A stretch of 34,561 bases of DNA, taken from assembly GCA_022360445.1 (NCBI GenBank), contig JAKSCV010000027.1, forward strand, positions 1 to 34,561, read 5' to 3'. Of this stretch, positions 25,313 to 34,243 are shown piece by piece. The stretch's first letter is position 1, and every line of letters begins with the position of its first letter. The notes under the pieces are model-generated. The model was not told the origin of the DNA. It searched no databases and saw only the letters and a list, made by a program, of their open reading frames with translations. This stretch comes from Gammaproteobacteria bacterium (GTDB lineage Bacteria; Pseudomonadota; Gammaproteobacteria; UBA5861). The translations under genes and the position numbers were made by a program.

Positions 25313-26286
25313 CTATGAGCTACTATGACGCCGCACATCTATTTGTTGCTCAACGAATCAAACCTATTTTCTTTTTGCTTGTTACGTATTCCCTTTTTTT
25401 TGTGGCTTATTTTGATTCAATAAATCAGGTGTTGAGTAAATGGTTAAATGACGAATTGTACTCGCATGGTTTTTTGACACTACTGGTTTTTATATACCTG
25501 TATTTTCAAAAAACAAAACAAACATTTTCCTTCGAACCCAGTATTTGGGCTATTGCCCCAACATTTGTTTTTTCAGCGCTGTGGCTCATAGGTGTTTTGA
25601 CAGATATACAATTAATTGAATTTTTTATGCTGCCTTGTCTTATAGGCGGGGTTATCTGGGGGATCGTAGGAGATAAGTTCGCGAGGAAAATATTTATACC
25701 TCTGTGTATTTTACTCTTAGCCACCCCTGGGTGGGGTGTTCTAAACCCAATACTGCAGCATATGGCTGTGACAGTTGTAGGGTACACTCTGGATTTAATA
25801 AGAATTCCCGCATTAATTGAAAATATTTACGTTACAACCCCTTATGGCCAATTTTCAGTAGAGGGGGGGTGCAGTGGACTTAGGTATTTACTTGTGGCTG
25901 GCATATTGGGTTTAACTTATGCCGAACTCCATCTAGAAAAAAAATGGAAAAAAATCATGGCCTTCATCAGTATGGTTTTTGCCGCATTAGTTTCCAACTG
26001 GGTACGCGTTGGCGCACTGATTGTTATTGGCAACCAAACCCAAATGCAACACTCTTTGATGAAAGAGCACGAGTTTTTTGGGTGGATTATATTTCTTATT
26101 ATGTGTTTAGTTGTATATTTCTTTTTAAGAAGGTGGGACAAATTTGAAGAGCCTGTCAATGATGATGATCATGAATGCGACTATAATTCAGCACCTACAG
26201 CAAAAAAAATAGAGATATTGAAGGTGATCATGTTAATGGTCACAGTAGTATTACTGCCAATGTCCTATTCTTTAGGCTGGGCTTAG
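25309..26286 (+). CDS. Exosortase (short form, no EpsI-like domain)
   Basis: This 325-residue integral membrane protein has about eight hydrophobic helices and the exosortase catalytic triad: Cys188 in VEGGCSGLRYL, Arg233 in NWVRVG and His254 in KEHEFFGW. Exosortases are the proposed transpeptidases that cut PEP-CTERM tails after export and hand the protein on to the envelope or an exopolysaccharide. XrtA proteins are usually near 500 residues because an EpsI-like domain is fused; that part is absent here, so the subtype is left open. It overlaps prsR by 4 nt. The DNA is clearly A+T-rich next to the upstream genes. After the helices at 255-272 an acidic loop (about 278-290) precedes one last helix (302-320). 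Confidence 0.88.
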   Translation: MTMSYYDAAHLFVAQRIKPIFFLLVTYSLFFVAYFDSINQVLSKWLNDELYSHGFLTLLVFIYLYFQKTKQTFSFEPSIWAIAPTFVFSALWLIGVLTDIQLIEFFMLPCLIGGVIWGIVGDKFARKIFIPLCILLLATPGWGVLNPILQHMAVTVVGYTLDLIRIPALIENIYVTTPYGQFSVEGGCSGLRYLLVAGILGLTYAELHLEKKWKKIMAFISMVFAALVSNWVRVGALIVIGNQTQMQHSLMKEHEFFGWIIFLIMCLVVYFFLRRWDKFEEPVNDDDHECDYNSAPTAKKIEILKVIMLMVTVVLLPMSYSLGWA

Positions 26287-26426
26287 TGACATCACTTTTG
26301 TGATCGGCAGTGAGTAGAGTTTTTTGATTAAGCGCAACGGTGATACCAATGAGGTTTTACTGATTGCCAGGCAGCTGTCTGAGTGTTTCATAATTTATGT
26401 TTAAGACGGCTGATAGGAGGTAAGTC
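26287..26426. other. Intergenic region between the exosortase gene and prsT
   Basis: It holds the hairpin ATCAC-TTTT-GTGAT a few bases after the exosortase stop, followed 13 bases later by TTTTTT, possibly a weak terminator. Further on is the near-palindrome CAGGCAGCTGTCTG (26368-26381). A strong AGGAGG (26415-26420) serves prsT. The gap suggests that prsT can be expressed apart from the three overlapping genes before it. Confidence 0.3.
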
Positions 26427-29156
26427 ATGATGAATTTTTTGCTTAAAAGGATACTGTTTTTTTTATGTATTTACTTATTGGTTTCATGTGGTCAAGACTC
26501 AACAGAAAGCTTAAGTAAAAAAGAACAAGTTTATATTGATAGAGCAGCAGTTTATGAAAAACAGGGTTTGCATCGATCTGCAATTATTGAGTTAAAAAAA
26601 GCTATTCAGATAAATGATTCAAGTTTAGAGGCCCATTATCAGTTAGCACAAATATATTTAATTCTGCATGCCGGGAACCTTGCTGAGGAAGAGTTGCTAA
26701 AGGTTAAAGCCATTAATCCAGAAGTGGAGGGTTTAGAATTTAATTTAATAAAAAGTTACTTTTACAAAAAAGAATACGATCGAGTTTATTCGGAGATAAG
26801 TAAGGTAAGAAGAAATACAATAAATAATTATGATTTGGATATTTTGTTGGCAGACACTTATTTTGCAGAAAAAAAACTGGAAAAAGCCCGGTCAATTTAT
26901 TTACGCTATATGCAGTCTTCCCCTAACTCTTCTGAGCCACTGGTTGGATATGCGCGCGTATTGCTTGCAGAAGGTGAAAAGGCCGAGGCCGAGAAAGTTC
27001 TAGAAAAAATTTTGAACATTGATCAAACCAATGAGGATGGGTTGCTATTGAAAGCCCAGCTTGCATTGCTCCAAGATAAGTACATTGAAGCAGAAGAAAT
27101 GTACTACCAGTTGAAACTGGAAGATTCGAGTGATTTCCTCACCCACAAAAAAATAGCAGTCACTCAAGGGCTTATTCGTGCAAAAGTGGCACTCAAAAAA
27201 TTTGATGAGGCCTACGGTATCTATAATGAATTCTTGGAAAACCACCCTAACAGCACATTTGCGCTCTATCAACGAAGTATTGATGAGTTCAAATCACAGG
27301 ACTTTTTGGGTGCCGAAGGGACGCTAAAAAAAGTCTTGAATGCCGCGCCGGGGCATAGTTCCAGCGTCATGATGCTGGGTGTCATTAACTATGCACTTGG
27401 TGATTTTTCTGAGGCAGAAAAATTACTGAGAGAGCACGTAAATAGCAACAGTGATTCTGGTACGAAATCATTCGAACTACTTGCTTTTATTCATTTAAAG
27501 CGAAATGAACCGAGCGAAGCCAGAAAACTGATGCAGGCAGCTCTAAAGCTGGAAGAAGGGAGGCAACGGGCAGAAGTCTATGCAATAAAGTCGCTCGCCG
27601 AAGTGCTGTCAGGCAACCAAGATAGCGCGCAAAAAGATATCAAAAAAGCATTGTCAATCGGGCCGGAAAATCCATCTATTCAGCTGATGGCCGGGCAAAT
27701 GTACTTTCATATGCGCCACTATAAAACGGCAATCAAGCATCTTAATAAAGTTTTAGCGAGTGATGCCGGGAATGTTGTTGCAAGCAAACTATTTGTGCAA
27801 ATTTATTTAAAGAGGAAACATTACAAGAAAGCTGACAACCACATTAACCAGTGGTTGTCAGACTTTCCCAATGAATCTGAAGCCCATTACATGAAGGGAA
27901 TCGTTGAGTTAGCCAAAAAAAATGAGACTACTGCAAAAGCTAGCTTTCAGGAAGCGGTTTCGCTGGAGGAAAAAAATATTAGCGCTGCTAGTGAGCTTGT
28001 GAAAATTTTGATTAAAGAAGAAAGTTATGCGGAGGCTATTTCATATCTCAAGCCGATTATTAAACTGGATATAAATAATCTATTTGCTTTGAGAAGTCTT
28101 TTATATGCGGGTTCGAAGTCAGGTGAAGAGTCTGCTGTTGTTGACTTTGTTGAAAGTGAGCTGGAAAAAAGTGAGTCGCTTGATGGCAGGCTTTTTATCA
28201 GTGAGTATTTTTACAAGGATAAAAAACTCAATAAAGCGGTGAAATATGCCAGTGAAGCTATGGTGATTGCTCCAGATGATTTCAGGGCCCATATGCTGAT
28301 GGGGCAGCTGCGTCTGGCTTCTGGAGACTATATCGCGGCCGAAGAGTCCTATGGTAAAGCTGTTCAATTGTCACCAGGTTCTGAGGAAGCCTATTTAAAG
28401 TACAGTATGGTTTTATTGAAGTTGGATAAATTAAGGTCAGCTAAAAAATATGCGCGATTTGTGTATGAAAAGGACAGGAAAAATAAAACAGCACTAACAA
28501 CACTTTTAACTGCTGAACTTCGCTCGCGCGACTTTCACGCAGCAGAAGTACACTTAAAAGAACTGTTTGAACTTGACCCTGACTCCAAGATTGGCCGTCG
28601 TTTGCGAGCCGATTTTTATCTCTTGACGAGCCGATTTAAAGAAGCGGCCGAAGATTATCGTATTATTCTTCAGGGCGAGAAAAATGAAGTACTTATCCTG
28701 AAGTATGTGAATGCCTTGTATTCAGATAGCCAACATGACAAGGCACTTAAAACCGCTGAAAAATGGATTTATGAGCACCCGAAGAGTGAGCGGGTAAGGT
28801 CTTTTTTAGCGATGCATTACCAGCAGCAAGGATTAGAAGAAGAGGCATTATTCCATTATGAGCAGCTGGCAGAGTCAGGTTATAACGACCCGCAAGCGTT
28901 GAATAACCTGGCATGGCTGTACTTTACCCGCGGGGACACACGAGCACTTGATACCGCCAAAAAAGCCTATGCCTTGACGCCGCCGAAAAGCTTTTTAACA
29001 GCCAGTGTTTATGACACATACGGTGTCATTTTGGTGAATACCGGAAAACGTAAGCAAGGTATTGAGTTGCTCAAAGCTGCCTCGGAACTGGAACCGGATA
29101 ATAAAGCGATTCGTCAGCATTTAAGAGAAGCCTTGGAGACCTCCCCGGTGAATTAG
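26427..29156 (+). CDS. prsT: PEP-CTERM system TPR-repeat lipoprotein PrsT
   Basis: This 909-residue protein begins with a lipoprotein signal: a hydrophobic stretch ending LLVSC with the lipidated Cys21, followed by Gly-Gln-Asp, which does not carry the inner-membrane retention Asp at +2. The remainder is a near-continuous array of tetratricopeptide repeats (recurrent patterns such as A-x-Y-x-Q-x-x-Y and LxKAIxINDSSLEAHYQLAxIY) to the C-terminus. Size, lipobox and position next to prsK/prsR/exosortase match TIGR02917 PrsT, a periplasmic scaffold linked with exosortase and exopolysaccharide loci. It has its own AGGAGG; ATG at 26427 or 26430 can serve as start. The first third is strikingly A+T-rich and the end less so. 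The stop codon lies in the loop of a strong hairpin. Confidence 0.9.
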   Translation: MMNFLLKRILFFLCIYLLVSCGQDSTESLSKKEQVYIDRAAVYEKQGLHRSAIIELKKAIQINDSSLEAHYQLAQIYLILHAGNLAEEELLKVKAINPEVEGLEFNLIKSYFYKKEYDRVYSEISKVRRNTINNYDLDILLADTYFAEKKLEKARSIYLRYMQSSPNSSEPLVGYARVLLAEGEKAEAEKVLEKILNIDQTNEDGLLLKAQLALLQDKYIEAEEMYYQLKLEDSSDFLTHKKIAVTQGLIRAKVALKKFDEAYGIYNEFLENHPNSTFALYQRSIDEFKSQDFLGAEGTLKKVLNAAPGHSSSVMMLGVINYALGDFSEAEKLLREHVNSNSDSGTKSFELLAFIHLKRNEPSEARKLMQAALKLEEGRQRAEVYAIKSLAEVLSGNQDSAQKDIKKALSIGPENPSIQLMAGQMYFHMRHYKTAIKHLNKVLASDAGNVVASKLFVQIYLKRKHYKKADNHINQWLSDFPNESEAHYMKGIVELAKKNETTAKASFQEAVSLEEKNISAASELVKILIKEESYAEAISYLKPIIKLDINNLFALRSLLYAGSKSGEESAVVDFVESELEKSESLDGRLFISEYFYKDKKLNKAVKYASEAMVIAPDDFRAHMLMGQLRLASGDYIAAEESYGKAVQLSPGSEEAYLKYSMVLLKLDKLRSAKKYARFVYEKDRKNKTALTTLLTAELRSRDFHAAEVHLKELFELDPDSKIGRRLRADFYLLTSRFKEAAEDYRIILQGEKNEVLILKYVNALYSDSQHDKALKTAEKWIYEHPKSERVRSFLAMHYQQQGLEEEALFHYEQLAESGYNDPQALNNLAWLYFTRGDTRALDTAKKAYALTPPKSFLTASVYDTYGVILVNTGKRKQGIELLKAASELEPDNKAIRQHLREALETSPVN

Positions 29157-29164
29157 CCGGGGAG
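29141..29164 (+). terminator. GC-rich hairpin overlapping the prsT stop codon
   Basis: CTCCCCGG (29141-29148) pairs perfectly with CCGGGGAG (29157-29164), leaving the loop TGAATTAG that contains the TAG stop of prsT. There is no run of T after it, so it is not a standard intrinsic terminator, but it sits between two convergent genes and could stop RNA polymerase from either side or protect the 3' end of the mRNA. Confidence 0.5.
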
Positions 29165-29172
29165 TGAGGCGC

Positions 29173-32085
29173 CTATAACTTACGTACTACAAATCCTTCC
29201 GCTTCCAGTGGAGCAAGATGTTCCTGACTGCCAATAATGGCAATATTTTGTTGAGGTGTGACGAGATAGTTTTCGCCAACACGTTTCAGGTCATCCAGAG
29301 TGACTTGAAGCGTCTGGGCTCGGAGCTTTTGACGTTGTTCCGAGGTTCTGCCGTGTAGATTGGCATAAAAGGCCTGTTTTGCAGTACCGGCTGGCGATGA
29401 GGGTTTATCTATACCGCTCATGACATTCAATATCGCCTGCTCCAGTTCGCTACTTGAGTGGTGGTGATTGATCAACCAATCGACGGAGCGCTCAAAGTCG
29501 TTTAGGGTTTCTTTTAAGCGGGGGTCTCTGTAGCTATAGAAGCGAAATGCTGCGGCGTCACTGCTGTAGTTAGCGCCGCCTCCGTAAGCCCCACCTTTTT
29601 CTCGGATAGCCGTGTGCAGAAAGCCATTACGCAAAAAACTGGCCAGAACACTAAAAGCCGGCGCGTCCGGGTGGCCGGCAGGCACAGCCGGTAATACCCG
29701 GGCACAAAAGTTGACTTGCGTATTGGTGATCCAGGCTTCACGAACCGGGATGCTGTCCAGAGGCAAACTTAAACGGGTCGATGAGCTACTGTGGGCAGCG
29801 GATTGCCATACGCTTGAAAGCGTATCGTGGAATAAAACGTTATCCTTGCCCTCACCAATGACGAGTAATTGTTTGGGTGCTTTCAGGAGAATGTCTCTGA
29901 GAGAGTCAAATTGTTGGGCTAAAGCTTCCAGTGCAGCCGGATTGTGCAGAGCATCATCCAGCTTTTTGAGGTTGTCGATACTTATCGGGCCGTGCCACTC
30001 GTTATTTTGTGTCGCGACCGGGCTGAGCCCTGCGCTGGCAGCAATGAGTGCAAGACTATGCCCGCTGCCCGTAATACTGTGTTCTTCTGACAGCCTGATT
30101 TGCGAAATGATTTCTTTCAGTCTCGGCAGTTCATTAAATCGGGCGCGGAGCAGCGTGTCTTGCAGTAGCTGGGCCATGGCCGCAAAATTCCGGGTCAGGG
30201 CTTTACTGGAGAGCACAAAATAGCCCCGGTATCGCTGCTTATCCTGCAGGTTGCCGCGTAAACTGCAACTGGCAGAAATGCCGCCTGTGAGGGCCGCTTG
30301 ACGGGCTTGTGTTTTCATATAATCCTCACCCGCACAGCCCACCTCGGTAAGACAACTCGCAAAGAGAGGAAGGTGCTGCTGAAGTTCGGCCTCCATTTGT
30401 GGCAGATCAATGATCAATGAATGGTAGGCCAGGCCATTCGTTGGCGTAGGATACCAGCTGGTCTTCAAGTGACCGGCTGCATGGATTTCCGGAGTCGGGA
30501 TGAAAAGATCTTCAGCGACGTCTTCGAGGCCGACTTTTGGCAGAAGGTCCGGGTCATCTTCCTGTGCTTGTCGGCTTTGCAGTCGTTGTGCTTGTTTCAC
30601 GATATGCGACTTTTCCTCAGGACTCATGTTCGTTTGCAAGGCTGCCAGAGCTTGCTTTTCCTCTGTATTTTTTTGTTTTGCCAAGCCAGGGTCGGGTTTC
30701 AGCGTGAGCCGTAACTGGTGCGGGTTATTAAGTAGATTTTGCTGAACCCAGTGCTGGATAAAGTCTTGTGTTTGAACTTTTTCGTGCAGTGTTTCCAGCA
30801 TGTCGTCAATCGCCAGACTGTCAACCGGGTCACCGCCATGAATCGTGGGGCTAAGCACATCAAGCAATAAGTACAGGCCGTAGGGGAAGCGGTCTCCTCC
30901 AATTTCACGGCGGCTTAGTTCTAACTGGTGCAAAGCGGCTTGCTGAAGATTGAGGTCAACGCCTTCTTGGGCAATCCGGTTAAGTTCTTTGAGTATCAGG
31001 GCCTCTATGTCTGCGCCCTGCTCAGGATTACTGCCTTCCAATCCACAACTGAACGATATTTCCCGGGAGGAGTCGTCAAGCCCGCAGAGGGGGGAGGGTG
31101 ATGTGCCAAGGTCGCTGGTCTCCAGTAGGTGCAACAAGGGTGAAGCACTGTTACTTAGCAGGATACGGGAAGCCAGTTGAGCTTCAAGAATGGCTTGCGT
31201 GTCCGTGATTGGGCCCAGTAACCACCCCAACACAACATGCGTGCGTTTTTCTGTTGTTTCATTTTCGTCTGCCGTGTAAGTCGACTCAATAATTTTAGGC
31301 TGTGCGAAACGTTGCTCATCGGGCACAGCGAAGTCAATTTCCAGGCGCTCAAACCGGGACAGAACATTTTCTTCAAAAACGTGTTGGTGTTCACTGGCAG
31401 GAATGTTGCCGTACGTCATGAAAATCGCATTGCTTGGGTGATAGTGCTTGCGGTGAAAGTTGATTAACTCCGAGTAACTGAGTTTGGGAATGTCTTCGGG
31501 CTCCCCGCCGCTGTTGTGGTGATAAGTCGTTGTAGGATAAAGGTTCTTTGTAAAACTCTGGTAGAGCTGTGAAACAGGTGAACTCATGGCGCCTTTCATC
31601 TCATTAAAAACGACCCCTTTATATTCCAGTGGGCTTTCCGGGTTATCCAGGTCTTTAAATTCCAGCCGGTGGCCTTCCTGTGCGAAATCAAGCTCATCCA
31701 GCGTTGGAAAAAAGGCCGCATCAAGATAGACATTCAATAAGTTTTTAAAGTCTTTACGGTTTTTGGTTGCGAAGGGATATGCCGTCCAGTCGCTTGAGGT
31801 AAAAGCGTTCATGAAGTTGTTCAGTGAGCGTCGAGTCATCATAAAAAATGGGTCGCGCACCGGGTACTTCTCACTGCCGCACAACGCTGTGTGTTCGAGA
31901 ATGTGAGCCACGCCTTTGGAGTCTTGGGGCACCGTAAGAAAAGCCACTAAAAAAGTGTTGTTATCATCTTCAGTTGCAATATGAATATGGCGGGTGCCAG
32001 TTGCTTGATGCTGATAGTCGTTAATTTCGATATTAAGCGTTTTGATTGACGCTGATCGAATGTGCTTAAACGATTGGTTGCTCAT
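29173..32085 (-). CDS. M16C-family zinc metallopeptidase (presequence-protease/PreP-like)
   Basis: This 970-residue peptidase belongs to the pitrilysin/insulinase clan with the inverted zinc motif HxxEH at 61-65 (HILEH) and the distal glutamate ligand Glu162 in VVFNEMKGAMSSP. The segment EHTALCGSEKYPVRDPF is that of the PreP/Cym1 (M16C) group rather than of pitrilysin. Two homologous halves joined by a helical linker form a closed chamber in this group, which degrades peptides of up to about 65 residues. No signal peptide is seen, so it is probably cytoplasmic. The ATG is preceded by GAGG at a proper distance. It converges on prsT with a 16-bp gap and is not obviously linked to it in function. 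Confidence 0.94.
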   Translation of the reverse strand: MSNQSFKHIRSASIKTLNIEINDYQHQATGTRHIHIATEDDNNTFLVAFLTVPQDSKGVAHILEHTALCGSEKYPVRDPFFMMTRRSLNNFMNAFTSSDWTAYPFATKNRKDFKNLLNVYLDAAFFPTLDELDFAQEGHRLEFKDLDNPESPLEYKGVVFNEMKGAMSSPVSQLYQSFTKNLYPTTTYHHNSGGEPEDIPKLSYSELINFHRKHYHPSNAIFMTYGNIPASEHQHVFEENVLSRFERLEIDFAVPDEQRFAQPKIIESTYTADENETTEKRTHVVLGWLLGPITDTQAILEAQLASRILLSNSASPLLHLLETSDLGTSPSPLCGLDDSSREISFSCGLEGSNPEQGADIEALILKELNRIAQEGVDLNLQQAALHQLELSRREIGGDRFPYGLYLLLDVLSPTIHGGDPVDSLAIDDMLETLHEKVQTQDFIQHWVQQNLLNNPHQLRLTLKPDPGLAKQKNTEEKQALAALQTNMSPEEKSHIVKQAQRLQSRQAQEDDPDLLPKVGLEDVAEDLFIPTPEIHAAGHLKTSWYPTPTNGLAYHSLIIDLPQMEAELQQHLPLFASCLTEVGCAGEDYMKTQARQAALTGGISASCSLRGNLQDKQRYRGYFVLSSKALTRNFAAMAQLLQDTLLRARFNELPRLKEIISQIRLSEEHSITGSGHSLALIAASAGLSPVATQNNEWHGPISIDNLKKLDDALHNPAALEALAQQFDSLRDILLKAPKQLLVIGEGKDNVLFHDTLSSVWQSAAHSSSSTRLSLPLDSIPVREAWITNTQVNFCARVLPAVPAGHPDAPAFSVLASFLRNGFLHTAIREKGGAYGGGANYSSDAAAFRFYSYRDPRLKETLNDFERSVDWLINHHHSSSELEQAILNVMSGIDKPSSPAGTAKQAFYANLHGRTSEQRQKLRAQTLQVTLDDLKRVGENYLVTPQQNIAIIGSQEHLAPLEAEGFVVRKL

Positions 32086-32512
32086 TTAATCCTCAATAAT
32101 GTTGATTCGAATGGTGATGGCAATGGGGTTCTGTGGATAGCCTCATGATTGGCGTAGCGTATTGGTTTTCTTGCCGGAATGCTCCGACAATATACTAAAG
32201 CGCGTTCGTTGTTGAGCCATGGGTTTTCTAGTGAAAGAGCCCATGACTTCCGGCATAGAAAAGGCTGGGCCTCTGCTCAATGGCTTTATTTGGGCAATGT
32301 ATCACAGGGTACTTTTGATATCTGGACTGATTTCCAATTATAGTACAGCGCATGTTTGTTGAAATTTTTTGGCGCTCAAATTGGGTTCAGGGCATTGTTA
32401 ACTTTTCAGATATACCTTTCCCCATACAGTACATGATGCTTTTGGGTGCTTTTTCAAGTCACTTTGCGCAATTGTCCACTATTCAGCTTAACCGTTTTCA
32501 ACCCTGCGAGTT
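32086..32512. other. 427-bp divergent intergenic region between the M16C peptidase and CLC genes
   Basis: No confident gene lies here. The main structure is the inverted repeat CATGGG...CCCATG (32218-32245), whose inner part TTTTC-TAGT-GAAAG can also pair. A possible plus-strand promoter, TTCTTG (32168-32173) and TATACT (32191-32196) spaced by 17 bp, lies before it and would leave a leader of about 310 nt for the CLC gene. A 47-codon frame, 32219-32362, starts inside the hairpin but has a poor ribosome-binding site. The region near 32386-32440 is A+T-rich and could hold another promoter. Confidence 0.3.
32168..32196 (+). promoter_or_regulatory. Candidate promoter far upstream of the CLC gene
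   Basis: TTCTTG and TATACT are 17 bp apart. The -10 is a good match and the -35 a moderate one. It would start transcription near 32203, just before the CATGGG inverted repeat. Sequence resemblance is the only support. Confidence 0.25.
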
Positions 32513-34231
32513 TTGCGAGTGCTTCGTCTAGGCCTCGGTAGTCGATACGGTTTTTTAGTCCTAGCGATGTGCGTTGGCCTAACGGTTGGGTTTTCCGTTG
32601 TGGCTTTTCTGGAACTCATTGAATGGGTTCAAGGGCTTTTTTTTACCGAGGGCTCCGAAAAGTTATTTGCGACGATTGCCAGCCAGTCACCCTGGTGGGT
32701 AATCTTACTGGCCCCTGCTGTAGGGGGGCTTATCGTTGGCCTTCTGGTTACCTGGTTCATACCCGAAAAGCGCAGTCACGGCGTTGCGGACGTCATAGAA
32801 GCCAGTGCTTTAAAAGGTGGAAAGATCAGTACCAAAACGGGTTTAATTTCCATTTTAGCTGCCAGTACAGCACTCGGTTCGGGGGCTTCGGTTGGCAGAG
32901 AAGGGCCTGCTGTCCACATGGGCGCAACGTGGGGGGCATGGCTGGCAAAGCGTTTGAATCTCACGTCCACACACACATTAACGTTGGTTGGCTGTGGTGT
33001 CGCTGCGGCTGTTGCTGGCTCGTTTAATGCCCCCATTGCGGGCGTCTTTTTCGCGCTGGAAGTTGTGTTGGGGCAGTATGCTTTGAAGGTCTTTGCGCCG
33101 GTGGTAATTGCCTCTGTCAGCAGTACCGTTGTTTGTCGGCAGCTTCTTGGAGACAGCCCAGCGTTTGCATTGCCGGAACAAACGATTACTTCGTTGTGGG
33201 AGGTGTTTGCATTTGGCCTTTTAGGGGTCACGGCCGCTTTGCTTGGCAAGGCGTTGATTGAGAGTATTGAAGCGGTACAAAACCGCTGGTCAAAAACCCA
33301 GGTACCGGGGTGGTTACGACCGGGTATGGCGGGTTTGGCCATCGGGGGAATGGGTATTTTTTATCCGCATATCCTCAGTGTGGGCTACGAAGCAACCAAT
33401 CTTGCCTTAACAGAGTCACTCACGCTTTTTATGTTGGCGGCCTTGTTGCTGACGAAATTTATCGCAACAGCACTGGCGTTAGGGAGTGGCATGGCCGGGG
33501 GAATATTCAGCCCAAGCCTTTTTTTAGGGGCTATGTTGGGAGGGATTTTTTGGCATATTGCACAGCCAGTTGCGCCCGAATTTGCAACGAACCAAGCCGG
33601 TTATGCCATTGTCGGCATGGCCTCAGTGGCGGCCGCTGTTCTGGGTGCTCCCATTTCGACGTTACTGATTATTTTTGAGTTGACAGCCGATTACCGATTA
33701 ACGATTGCGGTGATGATTGGAACGACCATCGCCAACCTCGTCCTTCAACAACTGGGGCACCACTCTTTTTTTCATTGGCAATTGAAAAAGCGAGATGTCA
33801 GCATTAATTACGACCGCAATGAATTGTTGTTGCACAGTCACTCGATCGAACCGCTGATTTCTCAACAGTATGGCCTGGATAATCCCGATCATTCTCTGCA
33901 ACAAGGTAGCCAGACCTTGATGGCCAGTCCTCATTATGTGCTGCTGCTGGTTGATGGTAGCGGTGGATTTTCAGGCAGTGTGAGAAGCAAAGTATTGATG
34001 ACCGAACTGCTACGACGAGGACAGGATGTTGTGTTGCAGGAGATTGCGAGCTCCCGGGATGTTTGTGTGCCGCCCAACGCCAGTTTGCAAACGGCGCTGG
34101 CGATGATGAGTAAGCATGATATGAACTACTTGCCGGTGGTCAAAGATCTTCAGACTTACCGGCTGGTGGGCATTGTGTACCAGGTCGATGTCCTGGACTA
34201 TCTGAATCATTCTTTGGTCGAGGACGATTAA
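32513..34231 (+). CDS. CLC-family chloride channel/transporter with C-terminal CBS domains
   Basis: This 572-residue protein has the CLC membrane core (about 10-420) and a C-terminal pair of CBS domains (about 435-570). The gating glutamate is present as Glu130 in SVGREGPAV, and GGIFSPSLFLG matches the third anion-binding motif. The first motif, GSGIP in the E. coli transporter, is RSHGVADV here. In FNAPIAGVFFALEVV, Glu183 is followed by Val184 where E. coli ClC-ec1 has the proton glutamate Glu203; channels of animals also have valine there. The protein may thus be a passive anion channel rather than an exchanger, as inferred from alignment by eye. The start is uncertain: TTG at 32513 or GTG at 32519, neither with a strong ribosome-binding site. 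Confidence 0.92.
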   Translation: MRVLRLGLGSRYGFLVLAMCVGLTVGFSVVAFLELIEWVQGLFFTEGSEKLFATIASQSPWWVILLAPAVGGLIVGLLVTWFIPEKRSHGVADVIEASALKGGKISTKTGLISILAASTALGSGASVGREGPAVHMGATWGAWLAKRLNLTSTHTLTLVGCGVAAAVAGSFNAPIAGVFFALEVVLGQYALKVFAPVVIASVSSTVVCRQLLGDSPAFALPEQTITSLWEVFAFGLLGVTAALLGKALIESIEAVQNRWSKTQVPGWLRPGMAGLAIGGMGIFYPHILSVGYEATNLALTESLTLFMLAALLLTKFIATALALGSGMAGGIFSPSLFLGAMLGGIFWHIAQPVAPEFATNQAGYAIVGMASVAAAVLGAPISTLLIIFELTADYRLTIAVMIGTTIANLVLQQLGHHSFFHWQLKKRDVSINYDRNELLLHSHSIEPLISQQYGLDNPDHSLQQGSQTLMASPHYVLLLVDGSGGFSGSVRSKVLMTELLRRGQDVVLQEIASSRDVCVPPNASLQTALAMMSKHDMNYLPVVKDLQTYRLVGIVYQVDVLDYLNHSLVEDD

Positions 34232-34243
34232 GTTCCGCGTGAG

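Noticed and set aside
26341..26380. A sigma-54-like promoter upstream of prsT (GG at 26353-26354 and TTGCC at 26364-26368)
   Set aside because: The spacing between GG and GC is 11 rather than the strict 10, and the -24 part lacks TGGCAC. The match is not good enough to report as a promoter.
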